This document shows, in pieces, positions 22,137-33,307 of a stretch of DNA of 64,000 nucleotides (its first letter is position 1; every line of letters starts with the position of its first letter). Source of the DNA: Diplosphaera chodatii (Eukaryota > Chlorophyta > Trebouxiophyceae > Prasiolales > Stichococcaceae). Location of the stretch: positions 3,596,001-3,660,000 of the forward strand of contig JAALGY010000033.1 in assembly GCA_032358165.1 (NCBI GenBank). The letters are read 5' to 3'. The notes below the pieces were generated by a model, which was given only the letters and a program-made list of their open reading frames with translations, made no database searches and was not told where the DNA came from. The translations under genes were made by a program, and so were the position numbers.

Positions 22137-25100
22137 ATGAAGGTCGCAGCGGCACTGACGCTGCTGGCGTGCTTTGGCGCCGCCGCAGCGCAGCCCTTCC
22201 TGCCAGGTACCTGCCCCAAACTGCGCCTGTTTCGACGCTATCTGTCATCTCATGCATCCGGTGCAGACCCTCTTGGCGGATGCTGTGCAAAGCCTGCCTG
22301 GACCGCCGTGCAGTGTTCGCTTTGCGTGCCGCCGGCCGTACTTGCTGCCTTGACGCGCAAATTGCGGCAGCGTGATAGGAGTTTCCCAGTCTCAGCATCC
22401 TTCCAAACATCGTTTGCAGGCACCGGCTTCGCGCCGCTGGGCAACCTGCGCACCACCGACCAGGACGGCCCCTACAGCCTGGAGTACGTGCCGGTGCAGG
22501 TCGCCGAGGTCCGCGGTGAGTAACAGGCTCTCGTCTGCGCTGCAGCTGCAGCCTGTTTTGCAGCTGCTCTTTACTCAAAGACTGACACAAGGGGAGTGGT
22601 ATGCTGCCAGCTGACAGACATGCAAGGTGTGTGTTTTGCTTGAAAGCGTCGGTCGGTGACGCAACTCTCTGCTGCTGGATCCCCACTGCCTTGCCATGCT
22701 GTGCTGCAGCTGGCCTGCTGGCCCGTGATGGCTTCACCGCGCTGGACATCATCCACTTTCTGTGAGTATGCTGCCTACATCGGTCTGGCATGCCCTGCTG
22801 TTGTGAACCTGTGCTCCGGGCGACGCTGGTCTGAAGGCGCTTGCCTGGTTGATGTTCGTTGTCCGAGCTGCTGAGCGTGCGCTATGCTGCTGCAGGACGA
22901 ACGTGGAGTGCCTGGAGGGCCGCTTTGACACCTTCGGCACCTTCGGCTTCGACTTCACCGGCGACTTGACGCTGAATGGTGCGACGACCATGTACACCGC
23001 AAGGTTGAGATGAGCTTCACAATGGTTGCCATCGGGTGCACTTTGACCTCATCATACGGATGCTGCGAGGGTTTTTGGGAGTGCATGAGCTGGCGCTCTC
23101 TTGGCCTGATGTCCGCTGGTCCAGTTCTCAAGGACCCTTGGTAAGAGTGTACCCTGTACTGCAGGCCCCACGCCCAAGGGCCTGCGCAAGGCCAACCTGA
23201 CGGAGCGCACCCGCCCCTTCCTGGAGGAGGTCGCCCTCAACGAGCAGGTTGGTGCTCGAGTCTGGTGCTCTTCGGTGCACGGCTCGTGCTTGGATGCCAT
23301 GGCACCTGCCGCGTGTGAATGGGACGCCCCTTGCTGGGACTGGATGCTGTAGCAGGGCTCCAGTTGATGTTCCTCACTCAGTCGGACTGTGTCTGCAGGG
23401 CCATGCGCTGCTGACGCGCCATCTGGGCAGCGATCTGCCGTGCCCGTTCGTCGACTACGACGCAGGGTGGAACGAGTGGTTTGCTGCCGCCTACAACCTG
23501 CCCGCCGGCCAGACCGTCGAGCAGAAGTTCGGCAAGCCATTCGGTGCGCATCTTGGGCCATCTAGTGCATGCAGCATCCAGACAAGGCTCAACAGTTTCA
23601 CTGATCCAGGTGATCACACCGACCCAATGGTGTTCGAGCCACACTGATGTCGCTGCTGTGCTGCGCCGCAGACTACGCCCTGAACGAGCAGAACTTCGTG
23701 CTGTGCGTGCTGTCGCTGGAGGAGACCGGCGCGCGGGGCAACAAGGGCCTGACCCTGCTGGTGGACAACCCGGTGCACGCCAACGCCATCGCCGGCCTGG
23801 CCACCTCCGCCACCGCGCAGGCCACCATTGAGGTGCGCACCTGCAGTTCGGTGGACCGGGAGCCACACTGCAGTGGTCTTGGTGTGTTGGGTCAAGGAGG
23901 GCAGGGTCAAAGATTTTCCCGATATTTTGCAGCAGTTCTGCTACATCAAGCCTCAGCTACGGGAGTGCTCATCATATTGGAACCAACCTGCCCGTCAGTT
24001 GCTCCTGGTGTAATGCTGTGCTTGACGCTAGCTGCCTCGAGCCGCTCGGCATTGTGACCAGCACACTTCGCTGACGCTGTTTCCCTTGCTGCATGCAGCG
24101 CAAGCTGCTGTGGGAGCTGAAGGACGAGATCATCGAGCCGTTCGGCGAGACCGCCATCCAGGTGTTCGCCCGCGTGTCCGCGCTGCGTGACCGCCTGGAC
24201 GGCCCCCAGGTCGACGACCAGGTACCCTTCGTCAGTGATGTTATGCCCTACAGCTGCTTCTCCGGTTTGCTGAAATGGTCTGCCGTGCCAGTGGCGGAGA
24301 AAAGTTGAAAGGTGAAAGTCCGATGCTGGGCGGCTCCCAAAGGAAGGAGAAGCATGCTTGGGTATGGCCATATGTACTCATTTTTCGTCTGGCTGGCTGC
24401 TGCACAGGGGCTGGTCAACACGGACAAGCGCAACATCGCTGTACCGGACAAGTGGGTGAACATGATCCCGACGGTGAGTGGACACAACTTGACAATTTTT
24501 CACATTTTTGGACGATTTTTTGGACATTTTTGGCGATTTTTTTTCTTCCCTTTTCTTCCCTTTTCTTTGATGTGCTTCATGACGTTATCTGCTGGCACCA
24601 CACGCGCTGATGCTGCACCTGTGGCTGTACTGCAGGAGGTGCACGGCCTGACGTTCGCCGCCACCCCGCAGCAGAACATTAACATCCTGACCCTGGGCGC
24701 CAAGAACGGCAAGGGCGGCTTCTTCCCTAACGGTGAGCATGTACCATACAGTTGGCAGACCCCGTTGACCTATCGCACATGAAGCCTGCCACGATGCATG
24801 CTGTTGCTGCAGTGCCTGCACTGCTTGATGTCCATGCAAAGTCTCGAAAGGAACTTGTGCGTGAACCAGCAACTGCAGGGTCCTAGCATCATTTTGTGAT
24901 GATGGCGTTGTGCGGTCTTCAACCACAACCTTCTGTCCCACTTGCTGCAGGCCTGCTGGGCAAGATCCGGCTGCCGACTGGCTACAACAAGGTGGCGCCG
25001 GGCACCAACGCCTACCCGCGCTGCAGCAGCCTGACCTCGCCGCAGGTGTGTGTGCACGTGTGTATGCCATGCTGCCTAGTGCTGGTGGCTTCTGAAGCAG

Positions 25101-25853
25101 GTATTGTTGAAGCACGCGTTGATGTCACGCCCACATGGCACGTCATACAGCCCATGTTTCGGGCCTCGCCATCATTGGGCACCGCCATGCGTGCAGGAGC
25201 CGACCCGCTGCCTGGGCAACATCCCGCCGACCGTCACCGCCGTCGGCAACACCACCACCCCGAAGGATGTCGAGGGCGAGCTGCAGCTGACGCAGGCCCT
25301 AAACGGACCCCTGGCCACCCCCGGACGTGAGCACTCGCTGTCACATCTGCTCCCATGCTTTCCGGCAGTGACCCCAAGGTCCTGCTGCGGCCCTGGGTTT
25401 GGAGGCCAGACCTTGATTTGGTACTGTATGTGGCTGCTGCCCCATTGATCACAAGTGTTGCTTCTCTTGTCGAAACGCATCGTGCACGTTGGCCTGCCGT
25501 CGGTCCGCTAACAGCGGTCACTGTGTTGCCGCTGCAGCTGAGTTCCGTGGCCTGAGGCCGACGCCGCTCGACGGCACACCCAACACCAACGGCCCCCCCG
25601 TCAAGGTGGGTCACGCTGGGCTGGGCTAGGCTACTGCTGTCATATACTGCATTGCTGTGTTTCGCTGTTGCTGTCCTGTGCTGTCCAGCTTGTGCTATGC
25701 TGGAGATGATCTAGGCGAGGCTGTCAGGCGCACTGAGCTCTGTGGTGCGGGCGTGCGCAGGTGGCCGTGTCCCCCTGCGGCCGGGGCAAGACGCCGACCA
25801 AGAAGCACAGCCACGGCAGCGACGACGGCCACGGCGGCCGCAAGGGACTGTAG
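22137..25853 (+). CDS. Desiccation-related protein (PCC13-62 type, ferritin-like), copy 1
   Basis: Fourteen exons (22137-22206, 22420-22515, 22710-22761, 22896-22978, 23165-23247, 23399-23543, 23672-23832, 24099-24221, 24408-24473, 24636-24732, 24951-25045, 25197-25326, 25538-25605, 25761-25853) give 453 aa. MKVAAALTLLACFGAAAAQP is a classic secretion signal. The core matches the plant PCC13-62 family: HFLTNVECLEGRFDTFGT (helix 1 with Glu), LTERTRPFLEEVALNEQGHA (Glu and His), a region around LLVDNPVHANAIAGLATS, RVSALRDRLDGPQ, and GGFFPNGLLGKIRLPTGY. These proteins have a ferritin-like four-helix fold, but metal or enzyme activity is unproven. They accumulate on drying. The C-terminal tail is Gly/His/Lys-rich (TKKHSHGSDDGHGGRKG). 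Intron 9 has an unusual T-rich tract. Confidence 0.9.
24490..24572 (+). repeat. T-rich tract inside DRP1 intron 9
   Basis: A run of short T5-T8 blocks (attttt, gattttttt, then cccttttcttccctttt) fills most of this intron. It is not present in the matching intron of copy 2 and is out of character with the GC-rich surroundings. Confidence 0.75.
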
Positions 25854-27759
25854 AGCGGCGGCAACCCCGATCCATCGCATTTGCACCACTCAACTACATG
25901 CGATTGTAGCGAACCACGTAGCAGGCCTCCTAGGAGGCTAGTCAGCACGAACATGCGCGGGAACTGATCTGCTTAGTTGGTGGCGCTGCGGTGCGTAGCT
26001 GCACGTCATCCTGGCAATTTTGAGAACTGTGCAACCAGTTTTGTTGTGGTGAGGGTTGAGCAGGATAGCACGTGATGACCTGATTGGTTGTTGTAGCGGA
26101 CGGATGGCTACACTGTGTGCTGGTTGATAGAGAGGCATCGCTCCTGTAGACACGTCTGCGGAGTTGATGACGGTTTCTGATTGTTGTTCACACATATTGT
26201 GCGGGCATGTGTGCAGCGTGGCCAGTGGACATACACTGGGCCTTTTTGCCACATACGAGTGCTTGATTCTTTTGTTACAGCCCGCAGATTGTAAACGTGC
26301 TGTTTCATGGTTGTAAGACAGTCGACCTTCATCTTATCACACACCTATGTGATGGCCATGCATCAGCCTGTGCATGACAACTTGTCGTGAGACTCTTCAT
26401 CACTGCACAGGCTTTGAGAGCGAGATCCCAGACGTTCGATGGTAGTCTGGCAGGCTGTGGTTTGAAGGCTGACAACAATTTCAGACCTGGATGACCTGGA
26501 TCTGCACAAGTGGCAGCTGGAGCAGAGGGCAGACCATCACATCACATCACATGTCCATCGCGATGTGACTTTCTCATGCGCGCGGCGCCGCCACAGTAGT
26601 CATGGTTGGTGCATGCTGATCCACGCATACATGTGGTACATTGTGCTGTGTCGCTGTGCCATCACGACAGCTGGTGTTGAGAGCAGGACTCTAGACCTTG
26701 GCCCTGGAAGTATTACGCCACCTGAGGTCAGCGACTGCTTCCTGCCAGCCGCCACACGTTTTGACTGAGGACAGGTTCGTCACGGCATCCCGGCGTCCGA
26801 AATCACCCGGATGCTGCGCCCAAACCTAGCGTCAGTCGCACAGTTTCAGGCGTCACACCCGGCGGTCATCTTGCAGAGGAGACTACATTGCGCCTACTTT
26901 ACAGGTGAGACAGGCGACGGGCGGTGGTTGCGTGCAAACATAGAAGGTTACTGCTGCAGGTCATGCTCCCGCTTAGTAACGGAGGTGCAGCCGGCGGGGG
27001 GATGGTTCCGCAGCCCAGCATGCTCGTAGGGGAAGGCCGGTACTCCTCGAACTCTCTATTAACGGCCGCTGACGACGCTCGTTCGGTCGCATGCCTCATT
27101 CGACGGCTGCAACAGCGAGCCATCACATCCCGCCGAAACTGTAATACATCAGCTGCCCGACTGCGATGGCGCGTGTGGTGGCCAACATGCTTCGATCTTC
27201 AGTCAAGATACAGCCGGTCGTCTCGCATTGGCCTGGAGTAGGCGTTGTTGGGTGCTGCACCTGATGTCAGGCATCAGGCAACAGTGTGTATATGGTCTTG
27301 GCAAATGGTCTGTGATCGCGTTCAAGATGCCCACAGCACCGCAGTGCCACTTTGCAGCCTTGTTAGCAGCTTCACGTCTGAGACGCCGCCGTTTGGGCGG
27401 CCGCCTATACTTGTTTGAAAGTCAGTGCCACCAAAGACGTGGCCGCTTGGTCGCGGGGCGCGCAGCAGAGACGTAGCTGCCGTTTGACCTGCCCCCACAG
27501 GCCTTTGGTCAGATCGAGACTGCTCATATCCAGCACCGTGCTCGGGTCGCCGCCGGCCGACGTGTGTCGGGTGACATTTTGGGCATGTGTACCAGACGGG
27601 TGACGACGAGGATCCCGTTGCTTCCATGAGCTGAAAGGCCCTGAAAGGGACAACCCCTTTCGTTCAGTTGGGCTGCTGCTGGTTATGACAGAATTGTCAT
27701 TCTCCTCACGCAGGAGCTGAGCTGCCTGGAGAGTTGCACACAGACACAGCACAGCAGCC
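25854..27759. other. Intergenic region between DRP copies 1 and 2
   Basis: No supported gene is seen. The first part shares a 3' flank signature with the region after copy 2 (cacatattgtg followed by a tgtgtgca motif, at 26190-26215 here and 31888-31913 there). A short (atcac) repeat is at 26535-26550. The block at 26769-26855 repeats the upstream segment of copy 1. Confidence 0.4.
26769..26855 (+). repeat. DRP upstream block, copy 2
   Basis: It begins gacaggttcgtcacggc and includes gtccgaaat and ggatgctgcgcc, then cctagcgtcagtcgc. It matches 21116-21188 almost throughout and lies 991 bp upstream of the DRP2 ATG. Confidence 0.6.
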
Positions 27760-30700
27760 ATGAAGGTGGTCGCAGCTCTGACGCTGCTGGCCCTCGGCAC
27801 CGCCGCCGCGCAGCCCTTCCTGCCAGGTGCAGTCAGTCGTGTGCAGCAGAGGGTATCCCATCTTCCAGACACGTGCTTGTGGTGGTGTTGTGCACATGAA
27901 CAGTGATGTGCACCATGAACTGGTGCAAAGCGATGATGCAGGTCCCTATTGCATCGCCTCTCAGGTGGCGGGCCCGCATGCTAAATATGTGAGCTGCTGT
28001 CTGCAGGCAGCGGCTTCGCACCTCTGGGCAACCTGCGCACGACCGACCAGGATGGCCCGTACAGCCTCAAGTACTTCCCCGTGCAGGTCGCCGAGATCAA
28101 GGGTGAGCGGCTCTCCTGTGCTCCCTGTCGTGAGGCAGCTGGCGACAGAGCTGGCTGGTCAGCGGCCTGCCTATGCCTTGCAACGTCATGTTGGAGTGGG
28201 ATGAGATGGCAGGCACCCCATGTTTCTGTTTTTCGTTCCGTGGCTACTTGGTCGGGGTGCTGAGGGGCTGTGTGTGCTGGTGTGCTGCAGGCGGCCTGGC
28301 TGCGCGCAAGAACTACACTGCGCTGGACATCGCCCACTTCCTGTGAGTCAACTGCAGATGACGCAGCATTTTTGGTGTGCGTGCCATGCACTGTCCCTAC
28401 TGCCGCGCCTGGTGTCTGGGCTGACACCGTCCGCGCCCCATGCATGCCTGTTGATTGCCCCTTTGTATGCGGCTGAGCAGCTGCTGACCTCATTGATTGC
28501 AGCACGAACGTGGAGTGCCTGGAGGGCCGCTTTGACACCTTCGGCACCTTTGGCTTTGACTTCACCGGCAATCTGACGCTGAACGGTAAGCCTCGTCAAA
28601 GCCCACAGATGGTGGCACAAGTGCCGATTTTGGCAGTATGCTACGGCGTCCTCTACGCCGTGATCACATGCATTGTCTGTTTGCTGCATATCGCATAGCA
28701 GTCGACATCGATCACGCATGTAGACTGGCCTACGCCCTGGCTCAAAGCTCCGGCTGCTGGCACTGCTGGGTGCCATTAGCTGTCTGGCCGCATACCTGGG
28801 TCGCCGGGCGTCAGTGGCTGTCTCGCTGCATGCCCGTTGTCTCATGGGCCAAGTTGACTCTGTGCAGGCCCCACGCCCAAGGGCCTGCGCAAGGCCAACC
28901 TGACGGAGCGCACCAAGCCGTTCCTGGAGGAGGTGGCGCTGAACGAGCAGGTGCGAAGCTGTTGCAGTGTAGGACTAGAGGATCACAGGAGCATGTGCAA
29001 GAAGGACACTCCTATGCGCTGTCACACTAACACAGTTTTCTGCCACCCTGCTGAAGCATCATAGCCAGTGACATGTGCTCAGCTACGTGTATAGTTGAAA
29101 TATGCAGCTGTCGTCTGCAGGGTCATGCGCTGGTAACGCGCCACCTGGGCAGCGACCTGCCGTGCCCCTACGTCGACTACGACGCAGGGTGGCAGGAGTG
29201 GTATGCGGCCGCCTACGAGCTGCCTGCTGGCCAGACCGTCGAGCAGAAGTTTGGCGCACCATTCGGTGCGCGGTTGTGAGATGCTGCTTGCAGTGCTGGT
29301 CGAACTGCTGCGCACTCTCCTCATCCCACTCGATTCCTTGGGGTCGGATTGGATTGACTGGGGTGAGCCAGCACTAATGCCCCCGCATCTTGACCGCAGA
29401 CTACGCCCTGAACGACGTCAACTTCGTGCTGTCGGTGCTGTCGCTGGAGGAGCTGGGCGCGCGCGGCAACAAGGGCCTCGCGCTGCTCGTGGACAACCCT
29501 GTGCACGCCAACATCATTGCCGGCCTCGCCACCTCCGCCACTGCGCAGGCTACCGTTGAGGTGTGGATTGTGCTGGTCCTGCTGTCCTGCACGCTCCCTC
29601 ACAAAAGCTGCAGGAGCACCAGGAGCAGATGGTCCACAGACATGCAGTGTTTTGACAGGACGTCTGCCTGCTGATGTGCACGCTGGCTGCAGCGATCTTG
29701 ACCCGCCACTGACCACCAGCGTCGCCGCACTACCCTGACCATGGTGTGGTGGGTGCTGTCCTGACCCCTTGGTCTGTTGCGGCTGCAGCGCTTCCTGCTG
29801 TGGCAGCTGCGCAACGAGATCGTGCAGCCGTTCAACGAGACTGCGCAGCAGGTGTTCGCCCGCGTGTCCGCCCTGCGCGACCGCCTGGACGGCCCCCAGA
29901 TCGACGACCAGGTGTGCCTTGTGCCACTGCCGTCGTTGCTTACCAGACAGCATGACGGCCTGTCTGCCTTGCTACACTTTACCTGCTGGGTGCTCATGCA
30001 GGGCATCGTAAACACTGATCCTCGCTCGATCGCCGTCCCAGACCAGTTCGTGAACATGATTCCCACGGTGCGTGTGCACAACTTGACGTTTTCCGGAGTG
30101 CTAAAACTCAAGAATGCTCTTGTTCATGATGGTAAGAAGCCGCCACTCATCGTGATGGATGGATACTAGTCGAACCTGTCCTTGATGTTGTTCGTGGCGT
30201 TGCGTTGCTGCAGGATGTGCACGGCCTGACCTTCGCCGCCACGCCGCAGCAGAACATCAACGTCCTGACATTGGGCGCCCCCAACGGCAAGGGTGGCTTC
30301 TTCCCTAGAGGTGAAGTTCCACCACTGCTGTACATCTCGCACTGCTGTTATCAGTTGCCATCCTGGTGGCTTATTCATATGTCAAGCTTGCAACAGCTGT
30401 ATCAACAGGTCGGCCAGCGATTGTAAGGGTTTAGGCGTGCGTGTCATGCTTGCCATGGCAGACCAGTGCTGCTTTATGCTGAGGTGAACCTGTGTCAACG
30501 TGTCCCTCGTTTCCACCTCCAGGTCTGCTGGGCAGGATCAGGCTGCCGACTGGCTACAACGTGACAGCGCCAGGCCTGAACGACTACCCTCGCGGTGGCA
30601 GCCTGACGTCCCCACAGGTTTAATTCTTGCCTGAAGAACGTTCTTCTCTGGCACCTGCTTGCACAATTTTTCGCTGCACCATACCCACTGGGAGGGCAGC

Positions 30701-31590
30701 ATAACTGTGGCATCTGACGCAGCGCTGCTGCGTGCAAAAACATAGCTGTGAGGGTGTGTGATGTGCACTAGCGGCATGCTACATCAGTCCAGAAGTAGTA
30801 CAGCTTGTGAAGCTTGCCATCTGACTCTTCGCAGGAGGCTGCCTCGTGCCTGGGCAACATCCCGAACACCACCATGGCCGTCGGCAACACGACCATGCCG
30901 ACTTTCGTGGAGGGCGAGCTGCAGCTGACGCAGACCCTCGATGGCCCCAAGGTCACCCCCGGACGTGAGTTGCCTACCTCTGCTCGTGCTGTCTGTGTTG
31001 GCGTGCTGTCTGGCACGCTGCAGTTGTGACGCTTCCTTGTTTACAGTTGCAGCGGTGGCGGCGGTGATGTGCCTTCAATGCCACTTTGTGCAACTTGCTT
31101 TGCATGCAAGCTGCCTCACACATGTACGATGTATTTGCATGCGAAAGCAGTCTGTCTCATTCACATTGCTTTCATGGTTGCAGCGGAGCGCCGTGGCCTG
31201 CTGCCCATGCCAAACCAGCAGGGCAGCATCCACAACGGCACCAACACGCCAGTCAGGGTGCGTCCCCAACCTGATCTAGCTTGCATCCTGTGATTGCTGC
31301 TGCTTCGACACAGCAGTGTGGTACTTATGCACCACCAACCCCTGGGGTCCAAATCTTGTGCACGAGTTGTGCGTCATGCCATCTTTCACTCACCGCCTCG
31401 TGTCAGGTTGCGTAGGGTCATGCTGATGCTCTCGACATCGTCACCTGGCATCTGTGGCGAATATTTCAGTGACGAATATCTCAAAATATCTGGTTCCTGC
31501 TTGCAGATTGGCGTGTCCCCATGCGCCTCAAACACAAGCAGCAGCCCCACGCCGGCACCAAGCAGCCAGGGCCGCAAGCTGCTGCTGTAG
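27760..31590 (+). CDS. Desiccation-related protein (PCC13-62 type, ferritin-like), copy 2
   Basis: Fourteen exons (27760-27826, 28007-28102, 28291-28342, 28503-28585, 28868-28950, 29121-29265, 29400-29560, 29789-29911, 30002-30067, 30214-30310, 30523-30617, 30835-30964, 31184-31257, 31507-31590) give 451 aa. Eleven of the fourteen exons have the same length as in copy 1 and all junction phases agree. The signal peptide (MKVVAALTLLALGTAAAQP) and all core blocks of the family are intact: NVECLEGRFDTFGT, TKPFLEEVALNEQGHAL, DNPVHANIIAGLATS, NGKGGFFPRGLLGRI. The protein differs from copy 1 mainly at the C terminus, which is Ser/Pro/Lys-rich (SPTPAPSSQGRKLLL) and lacks the His-rich tail. Probably secreted or endomembrane. 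Recent tandem duplication is inferred from exon-by-exon similarity. Confidence 0.9.
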
Positions 31591-33307
31591 AGGCCAGCAG
31601 CTAGCCACAACCTCAAAAGGCGATTAGACGACTAGCATAATTCATTATATTGGCCGTTTGTAGCGGAGCAGATCTAGGTAGTTGTGCTTGCAGGCACGCA
31701 CTGTTCATATAGACGGCTGTCATTGTGGCGGTAGTTCTGCTACCAGTTTTGTGGTGACGGCTATCAGAGCAGGCAACTGCATGGCTTTATGTAGCAGCAT
31801 GCATGGATGAGCTGCATGCTGCGTGTTGCTAGTCGGGGTTGGCTTCTGTTTGCGGGCATCTTGCAGTTGATGTGCCTCCATTCTTGCTGCACATATTGTG
31901 TGGCCGTGTGTGCAACAGTGCTGCTGACGTCTAGATGCGCTGACTTCAGCATGACTAGTAGCTTATTCTTGGTTGAAACCGTAACTTTCTTGACCCCACT
32001 TGGACATCAACAGCACACGCACCTGGACTAGCACAACAGCATGCATGTATGTCTTCAGACACCATCTTCTTCTTTTTTGTAAAGTTGTTCCAGCACAACT
32101 ACCCTTGCATGACTATGCTTACAGCTGGGAGACAGATTTGTCCCATCATCTGCGCCAGCCTGTGGAGCTCCATGTCGATACCGGCCAGGAGTCATGCAAA
32201 CCCTGTCGTCTGTGGAAGCTGGCACTCAAGCCTTCAGTTTGCAACTGATGCCTTGCATGATGACTGGCCGTGGTATCGTTGGCAATCCTGCCCAGCCCAT
32301 GCATCAAGTATGGGATTGTAGCAGTCTGCGTGCACCTGCATCACACGATGCAGACGACACATGCTAAACATGGGCGGTGTAGGAGGTACAGCTAGACCCT
32401 CCAGGAAATGTTGGTACAGCTGCTTGCTGTGCCAGACCTGTGGCGTGGCGGGGCGCCCGGCTGCCAGGTTTGGTCTTTGCCTCGCCTCCTCTGCGGAATA
32501 GTCCTCTGGGACCTGGGGTAGGTTCGATACAGCATCCCAGCACCCAAAAGCAGATGCTGCAGTCGAGCATATATACATATAGGATGGGTCACCCAACAAT
32601 TGCCCGCACGCCCGCACGCGTCCATCTTCGGTCGACGCTTCCAACAAGCATATATACCTCTCAAGACCAAGCAAGCAAGCACACGCAACGTGCACAGGTG
32701 AGCTTGGCAGGTCGCCAGTTAGTGTCCGAAAGCAAGGCCTCTTCTGCGAGTGGCTGACGTCACAACCTTTCGGGTGCGGCTGATTGTCTGTTGAGCCGCT
32801 GAAGGGCTGCAGACCTGCGGCTCGTCTCCTGTAGTTGCCATGCTCTCGCTTGGGTATGCCGCCAGTTCATTGCACGGCGGCGTGCGAATCCTCATCAAGC
32901 CCCGTCATCACTGCATACGGACGGGGCCATTCTGCGTCGGCAGCAGCTTGATCGAGGCTGGTGCTGCAATAATGAATGAGCATCTGCCTGTCACGCACAA
33001 ATCGGATGGCATTACCGAAGGTCATGCACAAAGCAATCGGTCGCTGTGTGTGATCCACTACTTGTGCAACAACTCAGCAGCAAACCTGCCCGCTGCGTGC
33101 GCATGATGCCCAGGATGCCAGCTTGGCACACTCGTAGCTGCCCCTCTGGGTCCAACACGCACTGGATCTGAAGCAAATCCCATAGAGCAAGCATATCAAC
33201 GATTTTTGAACCTCCTCTCCGCGCAGCAATATCTCATTCTTGGCTGATATGCAGGGTTTCACCTGCTGGAAGGCCGTGCTGTTTCTATAAAACTGCGCAC
33301 CGCAGCC
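31591..33307. other. Intergenic region between DRP copies 2 and 3
   Basis: No supported gene is seen. It contains the shared 3' flank signature (31888-31913), a shortened upstream block (32516-32563), two catatata-type runs near 32568 and 32648, and a TATAAAA at 33286-33292 very close to the DRP3 ATG. Confidence 0.4.
32516..32563 (+). repeat. DRP upstream block, copy 3 (shortened, diverged)
   Basis: It reads gtaggttcgatacagcatc then cacccaaaagcagatgctgc, a shorter relative of the blocks at 21116 and 26769. It lies 792 bp before the DRP3 ATG. Confidence 0.45.

Noticed and set aside
26535..26552. (atcac) repeat as a CRISPR or satellite seed
   Set aside because: Only about three units, no spacers, and a eukaryotic setting.
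27480..27906. Minus-strand frame of 155 aa over the DRP2 start
   Set aside because: It is antisense to the signal-peptide exon and promoter of DRP2. A similar antisense frame appears at the other copies because the coding strand is conserved.
33286..33292. TATAAAA as the DRP3 core promoter
   Set aside because: It lies only about 16 nt before the ATG, leaving almost no 5' UTR. It may be fortuitous, so it was not listed as a promoter.
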